Shown: one piece after another, positions 1-6,422 of the stretch
Position numbering within the stretch: position 1 is the first letter of the stretch
How the letters are laid out: the number at the start of each line of letters is the position of its first letter
NCBI GenBank assembly: GCA_946187605.1
Contig: CAMHRH010000046.1
Location: 1 to 6,422, forward strand
DNA: 6,422 bases
Reading direction: 5' to 3'
Source of the DNA: an uncultured Candidatus Saccharibacteria bacterium
GTDB lineage: Bacteria; Patescibacteriota; Saccharimonadia; Saccharimonadales; Saccharimonadaceae
Notes under the pieces: model-generated
Database searches by the model: none
Seen by the model: the letters and a program-made list of their open reading frames with translations, nothing else
What the model was told of the DNA's origin: nothing
Made by a program: the position numbers and the translations under genes

Positions 1-608
1 GCGTATGTGTCATAATCCGGTATCGAGAGGCTCGATTGTTTAAAAGATGGGTAATATGACGCTAGCTTTTCTATATAGCTATCATTGACATCGTCAAAAT
101 TCTTCACGTCATCAGTCGTTATTACGTATTGATACTTATTAGTGATTGGTAATTTAGAATAATAATCGGCGCTTATCGCGATATCTGATGCATTTTGCTC
201 CAGGTAGAGATTTTTCTTATCTAGCGAATTGACGACTAGGTTATCGTCTCCGCCATATAAATAGATGTCATCCGCTACTAAACGATATTTGCTATTTTTT
301 CTGTTTGATATCCATGAAAGATTATCGAAAATGATATGTTTTGTAGTCAGAAAACCAGAGCGAGTTTTTTCGCTAGTTGGCATTTGGTCGGAGAGTGCAC
401 TCTCGAGTTCATCTTGAAAAGTGCCATTTAGAAAGTTGCCCATCGTTAGTGTCGGCATTTTCTCTGCGTGACGGGCTTCCACCTCAAACGGGTCAACTTT
501 TTCGCCAAACATAAATAGGCGAACCCAAACCATTGGTAGTATGAGAAGAAAGATAATCAAAAAAACTCGCCCACATATACGCTCGACCTCCGTCTTCGGG
601 TTTTTCAC
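1..608 (-). CDS. DHHW/AlgX-like membrane-anchored protein, N-terminal part (runs off the left edge)
   Basis: An uninterrupted minus-strand frame of 202 codons runs from a GTG at 608-606 to the window edge, so the C-terminus is missing. The product has a basic N-terminus (KNPKTEVERICGR), one hydrophobic segment at about residues 15-33 (VFLIIFLLILPMVWV) and then a soluble domain predicted to lie outside the membrane. Residues 46-83 look like the start of DHHW-family proteins: an R..AE..PTLT segment, then FLNGTFQDELESALSDQMP, where the family usually shows G-F-x-x-[DE]-[FL]-E-x-x-x-x-DQFP. These proteins are SGNH-hydrolase relatives of AlgX/AlgJ and often accompany an MBOAT acyltransferase in polysaccharide O-acetylation. 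The defining DHHW and catalytic residues lie beyond the edge, so activity cannot be judged. An in-frame TAA sits immediately before the GTG, which makes 608 the most upstream possible start. No Shine-Dalgarno precedes it; a rival ATG at 576-574 is in another frame (see findings). The coding call is firm, the family call moderate. Confidence 0.6.
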   Translation of the reverse strand, partial: MKNPKTEVERICGRVFLIIFLLILPMVWVRLFMFGEKVDPFEVEARHAEKMPTLTMGNFLNGTFQDELESALSDQMPTSEKTRSGFLTTKHIIFDNLSWISNRKNSKYRLVADDIYLYGGDDNLVVNSLDKKNLYLEQNASDIAISADYYSKLPITNKYQYVITTDDVKNFDDVNDSYIEKLASYYPSFKQSSLSIPDYDTY

Positions 609-624
609 TTATTCAATTATATCA
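609..624 (-). promoter_or_regulatory. Extended -10 promoter of the DHHW-like gene
   Basis: Read on the minus strand, positions 624-616 are TGATATAAT, a perfect extended -10 (TGn plus TATAAT). No convincing -35 lies 16-18 bases upstream. Transcription would be expected to start near 609, almost on the GTG at 608, which would give a leaderless message for the long frame, or a leader of about 33 bases for the ATG at 576. Seen by eye only; the start point is inferred. Confidence 0.55.
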
Positions 625-748
625 TATAGGATTATCTCTTAATCTGAGCCATAGCATAGCTTATATGCCGACATGCATCGGATGTACTGATCTTTCTTGG
701 ATAATTGTCGAATCTTCTAGTTTTTCATCGCACAATAGTCCTGGATTT

Positions 749-781
749 TGCTAAAATAATAAAAAGACAAGGAGGTCTCAT
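749..781 (+). promoter_or_regulatory. glmS promoter (extended -10) and Shine-Dalgarno
   Basis: Positions 749-757 read TGCTAAAAT, an extended -10 with one mismatch to TATAAT, and no clear -35 is seen. Transcription would begin near 764. A near-perfect Shine-Dalgarno AAGGAGGT occupies 769-776, five bases before the ATG at 782, and fixes the glmS start. The implied leader is only about 18 bases, too short for the glmS ribozyme of Bacillota. The rest of the divergent intergenic region (625-748) holds no gene or strong structure I can support. Confidence 0.6.
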
Positions 782-2602
782 ATGTGTGGAATCGTGGGCT
801 ATGTCGGTAAGAAACCGGCACAAGATATATTATTAAGTGGCTTAAAGCGTCTGGAATACCGTGGCTATGACTCTGCTGGTATTGCTACGCTCGATAGCGA
901 GGGCGAAGCGAAACTTGCACGCTCGGTTGGAAAGATTTCTGAGCTAAGCAAAGTCCTCGACGAAGCCCCTCAGGATGGCAATCTTGGCATTGGTCATACT
1001 CGTTGGGCTACGCACGGTGGCGTCACTGAAACAAATGCTCATCCGCATCATGTTGGCCGTATCTATCTGGTTCATAACGGTATTATTGAAAACTTCAAAG
1101 AGCTTCGCGAAGAACTAAAAGGCTATAAATTTGCATCCGATACAGATACGGAAGTACTTGCGGCTCTTATTGATAGCAATTACAAAGATGGAACGTCGCT
1201 CAAGGATGCAGTGGCAAAATCACTCAAGCGCGTTCGTGGCACCTATGGCATCGCCGTGTTTTCGCCAAGTGAACCGGGTGCGATTATTGTTGCTCGCCTA
1301 GGCTCACCTTTAATTATTGGCCTCGGCAAAGACGAAACGCTGATTGCATCGGATGCGTCGGCTCTGCTCGGATATACTCGTGAAGCGATTTATTTAAATG
1401 ATGGCGAACTTGCAGTCTGTACGCGTGATGGCGCTGACGTCTTCAGTCTCGACCTAAAGCATCTCTCTGTAAAGCCGGAGACGATCGAGGGCGACGTCGA
1501 ACAAATCCAAAAAGGTGGCTATGACCACTTCTTGCTCAAGGAAATTATGGATCAGGCGACAACTCTACATGACACCTTGTCTGGTCGTATTAAGCCTGAT
1601 GCTGGTAAGATGCATCTCGGTGGCCCAAATCTTACCGAAGAGGAGATGCGCAATATCCATCACGTTGTAATCGTTGGCTGTGGTACAGCTTATTACGCAG
1701 GCCTCCTAGCTTCGTATTATATGGAGCAGCTGGTCCCAGATTTAACGACTGAGGTAGTCGTAGCTAGCGAGTATCGTTATCGATCATTCCATTTACCGAA
1801 GGATTCCGTTGCGCTTATTGTGTCGCAATCTGGCGAGACTGCCGATACGCTCGCTTGTCTTCGCGAGATCAAAAAGCGCGGCGTAAAGACTCTTGGCATT
1901 GTGAACGTAGTCGGTTCGACTATCGCTCGTGAGGTTGACGGCGGCACCTATGTCCATGTCGGACCAGAAATCTCTGTTGCTAGCACGAAGGCCTTTACGG
2001 CGCAGGTTATTACTATGTTAATGTTTGCTGGCATGCTCGCAGAATACCATGGCGGCGATCCGAAGTTGCTAGCCGAGTTTACTCGCGAACTCGCTATTCT
2101 CCCAGAGGAAATTAAGAAAACGCTTGATACTTATCGCCCAGAAATGGAAAAGTTGGCGAAGAAATATGCGAAGTTCGATCACGCACTCTATCTTGGTCGC
2201 GATACTGCCTATCCAATCGCTCTCGAAGGTGCATTGAAGCTAAAAGAGATTTCGTATATTCATGCCGAAGGTTATGCAAGTGGTGAGCTCAAGCATGGCC
2301 CAATCGCATTAGTCGATGATCGTTTCTTTGAAGTATTTACAATTCTTGATAACTGGCTCTTCGATAAGGCCTGTGGTGGTCTCCATGAAGTGCGCGCTCG
2401 TGGCGGTAAGACAATTGTTCTCACTAACTCTAAGGCCGACATTGAGGCTGATGATATTGTTCGAATCGACAGCCCAATCAAGCTATTGACACCACTTTTG
2501 CTCAATACTTTGCAGCAGCTATTCGCATATTATGTTGCAGTTGATCGCGGTAACGATGTAGATCAGCCACGCAACCTTGCTAAGTCAGTAACGGTAGAAT
2601 AA
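782..2602 (+). CDS. glmS: Glutamine-fructose-6-phosphate aminotransferase (isomerizing)
   Basis: This cytoplasmic enzyme converts fructose-6-phosphate and glutamine to glucosamine-6-phosphate and glutamate, the committed step to UDP-GlcNAc and peptidoglycan. At 606 residues it is full length (E. coli 609). The N-terminal class II glutaminase domain (about 2-220) starts MCGIVGYVG, with Cys2 becoming the nucleophile after Met removal. It shows TRWATHGG (73-80), the oxyanion-hole HNG (98-100) and SDTDTE (119-124). The first SIS domain carries the sugar-phosphate motif SQSGET at 348-353 and ASTKAF downstream. The second carries KLKEISYIHAEGYASGELKHGP with the catalytic Glu at 489, and the chain ends in the conserved PRNLAKSVTVE. 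One stretch of the second SIS domain (about 514-535) departs from the family (see findings). The start is set by the strong Shine-Dalgarno. It is the first gene of a tight unit with the ABC and AEC genes. Confidence 0.98.
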   Translation: MCGIVGYVGKKPAQDILLSGLKRLEYRGYDSAGIATLDSEGEAKLARSVGKISELSKVLDEAPQDGNLGIGHTRWATHGGVTETNAHPHHVGRIYLVHNGIIENFKELREELKGYKFASDTDTEVLAALIDSNYKDGTSLKDAVAKSLKRVRGTYGIAVFSPSEPGAIIVARLGSPLIIGLGKDETLIASDASALLGYTREAIYLNDGELAVCTRDGADVFSLDLKHLSVKPETIEGDVEQIQKGGYDHFLLKEIMDQATTLHDTLSGRIKPDAGKMHLGGPNLTEEEMRNIHHVVIVGCGTAYYAGLLASYYMEQLVPDLTTEVVVASEYRYRSFHLPKDSVALIVSQSGETADTLACLREIKKRGVKTLGIVNVVGSTIAREVDGGTYVHVGPEISVASTKAFTAQVITMLMFAGMLAEYHGGDPKLLAEFTRELAILPEEIKKTLDTYRPEMEKLAKKYAKFDHALYLGRDTAYPIALEGALKLKEISYIHAEGYASGELKHGPIALVDDRFFEVFTILDNWLFDKACGGLHEVRARGGKTIVLTNSKADIEADDIVRIDSPIKLLTPLLLNTLQQLFAYYVAVDRGNDVDQPRNLAKSVTVE

Positions 2603-2603
2603 C

Positions 2604-4460
2604 ATGCCACGCGAAGCTCATCATGATCGCCGCCCGGAACGCGCTCAGCGCCGGGCGGCGCATAGGGCTGAACGCAACAAGCCAACTTACCCACGTATTT
2701 CTCTGAAATCTATTCTGTATACGACACGTATTTACCGCAAAGCAGTTGGTATTAAGAGTATCTTTTTTGTTATTTATCGTGTCTATAATTCGGTCTTGCC
2801 GGCAATTACTGCAGTTATCGCTGGTACTGCGGTGACTCTCATTTCCGATGCGATAGTTACGCACGATTATATCCCATTTGCGGTCTGTGCAATTGTCTTG
2901 CTTAGTATAGAGTTGGTGAACGTAATTCTCGGCGCCATCAATAGCTATCTTTCACTGACGACTTATCAGGATGTATATATTTATGTCAGCGAACAAATCG
3001 CGACGAAATATATTCAGGTCCCACTTGTTGTCCGCGAGAGTAGGGAATTCGCCGATAAATTTAACCGCGTCAACGAATTTGGTAGCTCGATTGCATATCT
3101 TTCTAGCAATATCGTGAACGTCGTGACTTCGGTGATTAGTCTGATCTCCGTTATATTTGCGACTCTCACTGTCTCGCCTTTAGTTACGCTAGTTGTTATT
3201 ATTGCCGCGATTCCGTCTTCGATTATTAGCATGCGCTTATCGGCAATACAGCGCCGCAACTGGCGTGAATTTACGCGCGACCGCCGCATTGCTTATTCGA
3301 TTGAATCAAAAATTACAAACTCAAACAACGCACTCGAGATTGAGATGAATAATCTCTCGAAACATCTTATTGAGCAGATGATAAAAGCGCGTCGTCGTAG
3401 CCAAGAGCAGGATATTATTGAGAACCGCCGTTTCCTTTTTCCGCGCTTTGGCGCTAATGTCCTCGAAACAGTTGTAAGCTATGCTGTGCTTGTCTTTGTT
3501 GCAATTGAAATTATTCTCGGCCGTCTCCTAATCGGTCAATTCTTAACCGTGCGCAACCTTCTTTCTCAGCTCGGTACTGGGATTAGCGGCCTATTTAACA
3601 GTATCACCTCGGTCAACGAGAGTCTTGTTAATGCGACTGACTATATGGAATTTATGGAGATTCCAACTAAGCCAACTGGTGACTTCAAAATCACTTCAAC
3701 GCCGAAAATTGAATTCAAAAACGTTTCATTTAGCTACCCTAACTCGAAGACGAAGGCGCTCGATAATATCAGCTTTGTATTAGACCCTGGCGATTCGCTT
3801 GCGATAGTAGGCGAAAATGGCGCCGGTAAGACAACCCTGATCAAGCTCCTAATTGGCGCCTATGAACCATCCGAAGGCACGATTCTGATAAATGACCAAC
3901 CACTCAATCGCGTCGATCGTGAAAGTTATTTATCGCAACTTGGCGCGTTGTTCCAAGACTATGCGCGTTATGAATTTGCGACCTTAGGTCAAAATGTCTG
4001 GTTTGGTAACACGCATAAACCTTATGACCAGGACCTTATCATCGAAGCGCTACGCGACGCGGACCTTGAGAACTTAGTGAAAAAATACGACAAAGGCCTC
4101 AATCAGATTATGTCTAAGGACTTTGATGACAACTCTACGACCGATCTTTCCGGTGGGCAATGGCAACGTCTTAGTATTGCGCGAGCTTTCTTCCGCTCAC
4201 CAAACGTTCTATTGCTCGACGAACCAACCGCGGCCGTCGATGCTAAATCCGAATATGACATTTTCCGAAATATTATTAAAAAGCAGCGCGGAAAATCTAC
4301 GATAATAATTTCACATCGTTTTTCGACTGTGCGCAAAGCTCGTGAAATTATTGTTCTAAGCAAAGGGCGGATTATTGAATCTGGCACGCACGAGCAGTTG
4401 ATTGCAAATAAGGGCCTGTATAAAGAGATGTTTGAACTACAGGCGGAAGGGTATAATTAG
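2604..4460 (+). CDS. ABC exporter half-transporter (fused permease and ATPase), lantibiotic-exporter-like
   Basis: A 618-residue type IV (exporter) ABC protein that should work as a dimer in the membrane. After a very basic tail (residues 3-26 include eight Arg) come about six membrane segments, near 50-75, 91-118, 165-190, 192-214, 288-313 and 318-340. The ATPase follows, with A-loop Tyr378, Walker A GENGAGKT (403-410), Q-loop Gln451, signature LSGGQ (515-519), Walker B VLLLD (535-539), catalytic Glu540 and H-loop His571. All key ATPase residues are present, so it should be active. The Q-loop context FQDYARYEF followed by GQNVWFGN resembles NisT/SpaB-type peptide exporters, but there is no C39 peptidase domain and no precursor peptide gene nearby; the substrate is unknown. 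The ATG lies one base after the glmS stop with no good Shine-Dalgarno, suggesting translational coupling. No other ATG, GTG or TTG lies before the first membrane segment. Confidence 0.93.
   Translation: MPREAHHDRRPERAQRRAAHRAERNKPTYPRISLKSILYTTRIYRKAVGIKSIFFVIYRVYNSVLPAITAVIAGTAVTLISDAIVTHDYIPFAVCAIVLLSIELVNVILGAINSYLSLTTYQDVYIYVSEQIATKYIQVPLVVRESREFADKFNRVNEFGSSIAYLSSNIVNVVTSVISLISVIFATLTVSPLVTLVVIIAAIPSSIISMRLSAIQRRNWREFTRDRRIAYSIESKITNSNNALEIEMNNLSKHLIEQMIKARRRSQEQDIIENRRFLFPRFGANVLETVVSYAVLVFVAIEIILGRLLIGQFLTVRNLLSQLGTGISGLFNSITSVNESLVNATDYMEFMEIPTKPTGDFKITSTPKIEFKNVSFSYPNSKTKALDNISFVLDPGDSLAIVGENGAGKTTLIKLLIGAYEPSEGTILINDQPLNRVDRESYLSQLGALFQDYARYEFATLGQNVWFGNTHKPYDQDLIIEALRDADLENLVKKYDKGLNQIMSKDFDDNSTTDLSGGQWQRLSIARAFFRSPNVLLLDEPTAAVDAKSEYDIFRNIIKKQRGKSTIIISHRFSTVRKAREIIVLSKGRIIESGTHEQLIANKGLYKEMFELQAEGYN
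2628..2660 (+). repeat. Perfect 10-bp GC-only inverted repeat (hairpin) inside the 5' end of the ABC gene
   Basis: The left arm CGCCGCCCGG (2628-2637) is exactly complementary to the right arm CCGGGCGGCG (2651-2660). Inside, CGC (2640-2642) can pair with GCG (2648-2650) around the loop GCTCA, leaving AA (2638-2639) as a bulge. The hairpin begins 25 bases after the glmS stop and encodes ABC residues 9-19 (RRPERAQRRAA). No T-run follows, so it is not a standard intrinsic terminator. The pairing is seen directly; its role is unknown. Confidence 0.7.
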
Positions 4461-4463
4461 CTT

Positions 4464-5393
4464 ATGGATATTTCATTAGTTGATTTCTATTCGCGTCTTG
4501 GCACAATCGCAATTATTCTTGCGCTTGGCTTTATACTCGGCAAGATGAAGCTGATTGATACAAAAATCAATCGTGGCCTCGTCAACTTGTTGCTGAGTGT
4601 TTTTATGCCAGCGTCGCTCTTTGTTGCCTTTCCGGCCGCTTACAGCGAGGAGACGTCGAGCCTATTCTTTAAAGGACTTGCGGCCGGCATCATTGTCATG
4701 GTTGCACTTATAGCTGCGTCAAGGATAATCTTCAATAAGCATTTCTATAAAGGCGAATTGCGTTTTGAATCGCAGTTTGCGCTGATTTTTAATAATGCAA
4801 CTTTCCTGGGCTACCCAATTATTGCGAGTACTTTTGGCGAACGCGGAATTATCCCATACTGCGGCTTTATTATAGCTTTTAATATTGCGCTTTTCTCGTA
4901 CGGCGTGTATTTGTTCGAGCGCAAGCTTACGCCGAAGCTTTTCTATGGCATTATTAAGAATCCAAATATTATCGCCGTCTTAGCCGGCATGGCGCTATTT
5001 CTCTCCGGATTCAAGCTGCCAGGTTTTGTGATGGATGCGGCGCAGTTTACCGGCAACGCCACTACGGCATTATCTATCATTTGTATTGGCTTTATGCTTA
5101 GTCATGCTGACTTCAAGAAACTTATTAAGAAGTGGCGCCTTACGGTTACGGCCGCCATTCAGCTTATTATGGGGCCACTAATTACTTACTTCTTGCTCGT
5201 TTTTCTAAAATTCCCAGATGAGGTTATTGTCGTTTGTACGATTATCCAGACGCTTCCTACCGCAACTAGCCTCGGCTTGTTTGCGGCCAAATACGGCGGA
5301 AACGACATCGAGGCATCAGAACTAGTTACGATTTCGACAGTCCTTTCGCTTGTAACGATGCCAGCGATGGTCTGGATCCTATTGTTGCACTAA
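4464..5393 (+). CDS. AEC (auxin efflux carrier) family transporter
   Basis: A 309-residue, very hydrophobic protein with about ten membrane segments, the usual length and layout of bacterial AEC/Mem_trans (PF03547) carriers. These are secondary transporters with two inverted five-helix repeats; characterised bacterial members have been linked to malate and other organic acids. Family marks are the N-terminal segment ending GFILGKMKLID, the broken-helix motif NNATFLGYPI (from Asn110) and its counterpart in the second half, LPTATSLGLFAAKYGGN (from Leu264, Pro265), where crossover helices form the substrate site. Polar loops rich in Lys separate the halves (LKFPDEV and DFKKLIKKWR). The ATG lies three bases after the ABC stop; GGAAGG at 4445-4450 is a possible, somewhat distant Shine-Dalgarno inside the end of the ABC gene. 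It is the last gene of the plus-strand unit. The family is clear, but the substrate cannot be told from sequence. Confidence 0.9.
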   Translation: MDISLVDFYSRLGTIAIILALGFILGKMKLIDTKINRGLVNLLLSVFMPASLFVAFPAAYSEETSSLFFKGLAAGIIVMVALIAASRIIFNKHFYKGELRFESQFALIFNNATFLGYPIIASTFGERGIIPYCGFIIAFNIALFSYGVYLFERKLTPKLFYGIIKNPNIIAVLAGMALFLSGFKLPGFVMDAAQFTGNATTALSIICIGFMLSHADFKKLIKKWRLTVTAAIQLIMGPLITYFLLVFLKFPDEVIVVCTIIQTLPTATSLGLFAAKYGGNDIEASELVTISTVLSLVTMPAMVWILLLH

Positions 5394-5406
5394 TTGCTTT
5401 TATGGT

Positions 5407-5427
5407 GCTGACTTGCGCGATAGTCGC
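5407..5427 (+). terminator. Possible weak hairpin between convergent genes
   Basis: In the 34-base gap between the AEC stop and the CmpB-family stop, GC-GACT (5407-5413, with T5409 bulged) can pair with AGTCGC (5422-5427) around an eight-base loop. A run of six T at 5439-5444 lies 11 bases further on, inside the end of the convergent gene, which is too far for a textbook rho-independent terminator. It is the only candidate structure for ending either transcript, so the call is tentative. Confidence 0.2.
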
Positions 5428-6339
5428 TTAGTGCTCAATTTTTTCGTGGACTGAGTTGTCGTAATATTGCTTCATGAGTCTATCGTCAAAATGCTCGTCC
5501 AGTACCTGTTCGACGACGTTGCTCGCCGCGCGCCCCTCGCTGCGTGTTCCATAGCGGAATAGTGCGGTGTAAGAAACAACGTGGCTAAGAATAACGAAAA
5601 TTAGGAACGAAGGCATAATGACATTGCCAATGCGCCTTGGTAAAAGCTCAATAAACTTCGATAATGCCGGATAGATAACTTTTACAAAGATTAGGCCGCC
5701 GGCACCCCAAAACAGCATATATGGGATCGTCGTTCTGCCCATAATATTCAAGAATTTGTCTGAATAATCCCATGCGTTTGCCTGGAAAACGTATTCGCCG
5801 ATTAGGCTCGAAATGGCTTCGACTATGCCGCCAATCAAGCAGGAATAAATATAAGTAATCCACCACTTACGTTTTGCATTTCGACAGAGCAGGTAGCCAA
5901 AAGCTAGAAAACCAGCGCCATAGACTGGATTGAACGGCCCATATATAATGCCTTGCCTAGAGAGCCATTGTCCTGAGCGACAAAAAGTTAGAATCTCCTC
6001 ATAATACGTACCAATCATACATCCAATTACATAAACGAGAAACCATTTATAAAAGCAGAAGCCCTCGGCAAATTTCGCTTCATTTTTAGTCTTTGTTCTG
6101 ATTGCGTAAATTACCATCGCCGCCAGACCAATATAGAAAATCCAACGCACGTCATAAACACCGAGGAAGTGGTGTGCTATAAAATAGCCCGTAAAATAAA
6201 CCGCCAAACCAGCCTGAATTAATATGTCTTTGGTTTCGAGCGGCTTTTTCTTTATGGCAACAACGCTTTTCGCCGTCTTTTTTGCTGTCGTTTGTTTGCT
6301 TTTTTGTTTCTTTCTTTTTTGAGTGTCCTTAGTAGTCAT
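5428..6339 (-). CDS. CmpB-family (PF06541) integral membrane protein, 'putative ABC transporter permease'
   Basis: A 303-residue membrane protein. A cytoplasmic-looking tail with 13 Lys in the first 37 residues is followed by two membrane segments (about 38-60 and 65-81), then the conserved domain from about residue 96. Family motifs are GTYYEE (110-115), YGPFNPVYGAG (133-143), GGIVEAISSLIGEY (170-183) and WDYSDKFLNIMGR (190-202), with further membrane segments between and after. A last hydrophobic segment near 240-260 is followed by a hydrophilic C-terminus. The family is often labelled an ABC permease, but its biochemical role is not established and no partner ATPase is adjacent on this strand. 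The conserved Glu and the WDYS/GR motif are intact. The ATG at 6339 is preceded by only weak Shine-Dalgarno sequence. The gene converges on the glmS unit and is separately transcribed. The family assignment is good; the function is unknown. Confidence 0.85.
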   Translation of the reverse strand: MTTKDTQKRKKQKSKQTTAKKTAKSVVAIKKKPLETKDILIQAGLAVYFTGYFIAHHFLGVYDVRWIFYIGLAAMVIYAIRTKTKNEAKFAEGFCFYKWFLVYVIGCMIGTYYEEILTFCRSGQWLSRQGIIYGPFNPVYGAGFLAFGYLLCRNAKRKWWITYIYSCLIGGIVEAISSLIGEYVFQANAWDYSDKFLNIMGRTTIPYMLFWGAGGLIFVKVIYPALSKFIELLPRRIGNVIMPSFLIFVILSHVVSYTALFRYGTRSEGRAASNVVEQVLDEHFDDRLMKQYYDNSVHEKIEH

Positions 6340-6346
6340 ACTTAAA

Positions 6347-6373
6347 ATAGTTATGGTTAATTAAGATAACTAT
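6347..6373. repeat. 8-bp inverted repeat over the -10 and start region of the CmpB-family promoter
   Basis: ATAGTTAT (6347-6354) and ATAACTAT (6366-6373) are perfect reverse complements separated by 11 bases, and the middle contains a second palindrome, TTAATTAA (6357-6364). The dyad covers most of the -10 and the predicted transcription start, where a dimeric repressor could bind. AT-rich sequence makes chance palindromes more likely, so the operator role is only inferred. Confidence 0.4.
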
Positions 6374-6377
6374 ATCA
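6362..6377 (-). promoter_or_regulatory. Extended -10 promoter of the CmpB-family gene
   Basis: On the minus strand 6377-6369 read TGATATAGT, an extended -10 with one mismatch. It shares the 9-mer TATGATATA with the DHHW-like gene's promoter. No good -35 is visible. The start would fall near 6362, giving a leader of roughly 22 bases that lacks a strong Shine-Dalgarno. Confidence 0.5.
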
Positions 6378-6422
6378 TACTCGCTGCAAGTTCGAATACC
6401 GTGAACCACACGGACTCTTCGC

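Noticed and set aside
665..754. A 29-codon plus-strand frame (ATG at 665) in the divergent intergenic region.
   Set aside because: It has no Shine-Dalgarno and no recognisable composition, and its stop codon overlaps the -10 of the glmS promoter. It is most likely chance.
609..781. A glmS ribozyme/riboswitch upstream of glmS.
   Set aside because: The predicted leader is about 18 bases, and no strong conserved-looking stems or core are visible in the 173-base gap.
2604..2660. The GC-rich hairpin as an intrinsic terminator of glmS.
   Set aside because: No T-run follows it (CATAGGGCTG), and it lies inside a coding frame that has no alternative downstream start.
2272..2864. Two minus-strand frames of 77 and 94 codons across the end of glmS and the start of the ABC gene.
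   Set aside because: They lie wholly opposite strongly conserved glmS and ABC coding sequence, have no ribosome binding sites and no recognisable product.
6370..6420. A minus-strand open frame entering from the right edge and ending in TAG at 6372-6370 (product ending ELAASMI), possibly the C-terminus of an upstream gene.
   Set aside because: Only 16 codons are visible. Other frames are also open over this distance, and its end overlaps the CmpB-family promoter, so it cannot be supported.
6382..6422. A tRNA-like TTCGAAT motif and a CCGTG/CACGG hairpin (6399-6413) near the right edge.
   Set aside because: The TTCGAAT is not flanked by the G-C pair and stem expected of a T-arm on either strand, and the 5-bp hairpin has no T-run.

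Overview
The window reads as ordinary bacterial chromosome with moderate GC, high coding density and short leaders. Shine-Dalgarno sites and extended -10 promoters look normal, and all the genes read through in the standard code. The gene content and small-genome style would suit a Candidatus Saccharibacteria (TM7/Patescibacteria) member: a divergent GlmS, an exporter related to the lantibiotic-exporter type of ABC protein, an AEC carrier and a CmpB-family membrane protein. This placement is an impression from protein style, not a search result; a Bacillota-like lineage is the main alternative. No mobile element, CRISPR array, tRNA or rRNA was found.

Layout. Positions 1-608 (minus) hold the N-terminal 202 codons of a membrane-anchored protein that resembles the DHHW/AlgX-like SGNH family; the rest lies beyond the left edge. 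A divergent intergenic region (609-781) carries back-to-back extended -10 promoters. On the plus strand follow three tightly packed genes: glmS (782-2602), an ABC half-exporter (2604-4460, 1 base after the glmS stop) and an AEC transporter (4464-5393, 3 bases later). They almost certainly form one transcript. Only 34 bases separate this unit from a convergent minus-strand gene for a CmpB-family (PF06541) integral membrane protein (5428-6339), which has its own promoter overlapped by an 8-bp dyad. The last ~50 bases hold nothing that can be named.

How the genes fit together. GlmS makes glucosamine-6-phosphate, the entry point to UDP-GlcNAc and the cell wall. The DHHW-like protein, if correctly assigned, would act outside the membrane on surface polysaccharide. 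The ABC exporter and AEC carrier are membrane transporters of unknown substrate whose expression is tied to glmS. A common cell-envelope theme is an inference.

The most unusual things seen are: a perfect 10-bp, all-GC inverted repeat inside the first codons of the ABC gene, just after the glmS stop; conflicting start signals on the DHHW-like gene, where a strong Shine-Dalgarno plus ATG lies one frame off the protein next to a T7 run; and the operator-like dyad over the CmpB promoter. I see no clear evidence of an entirely new system here.
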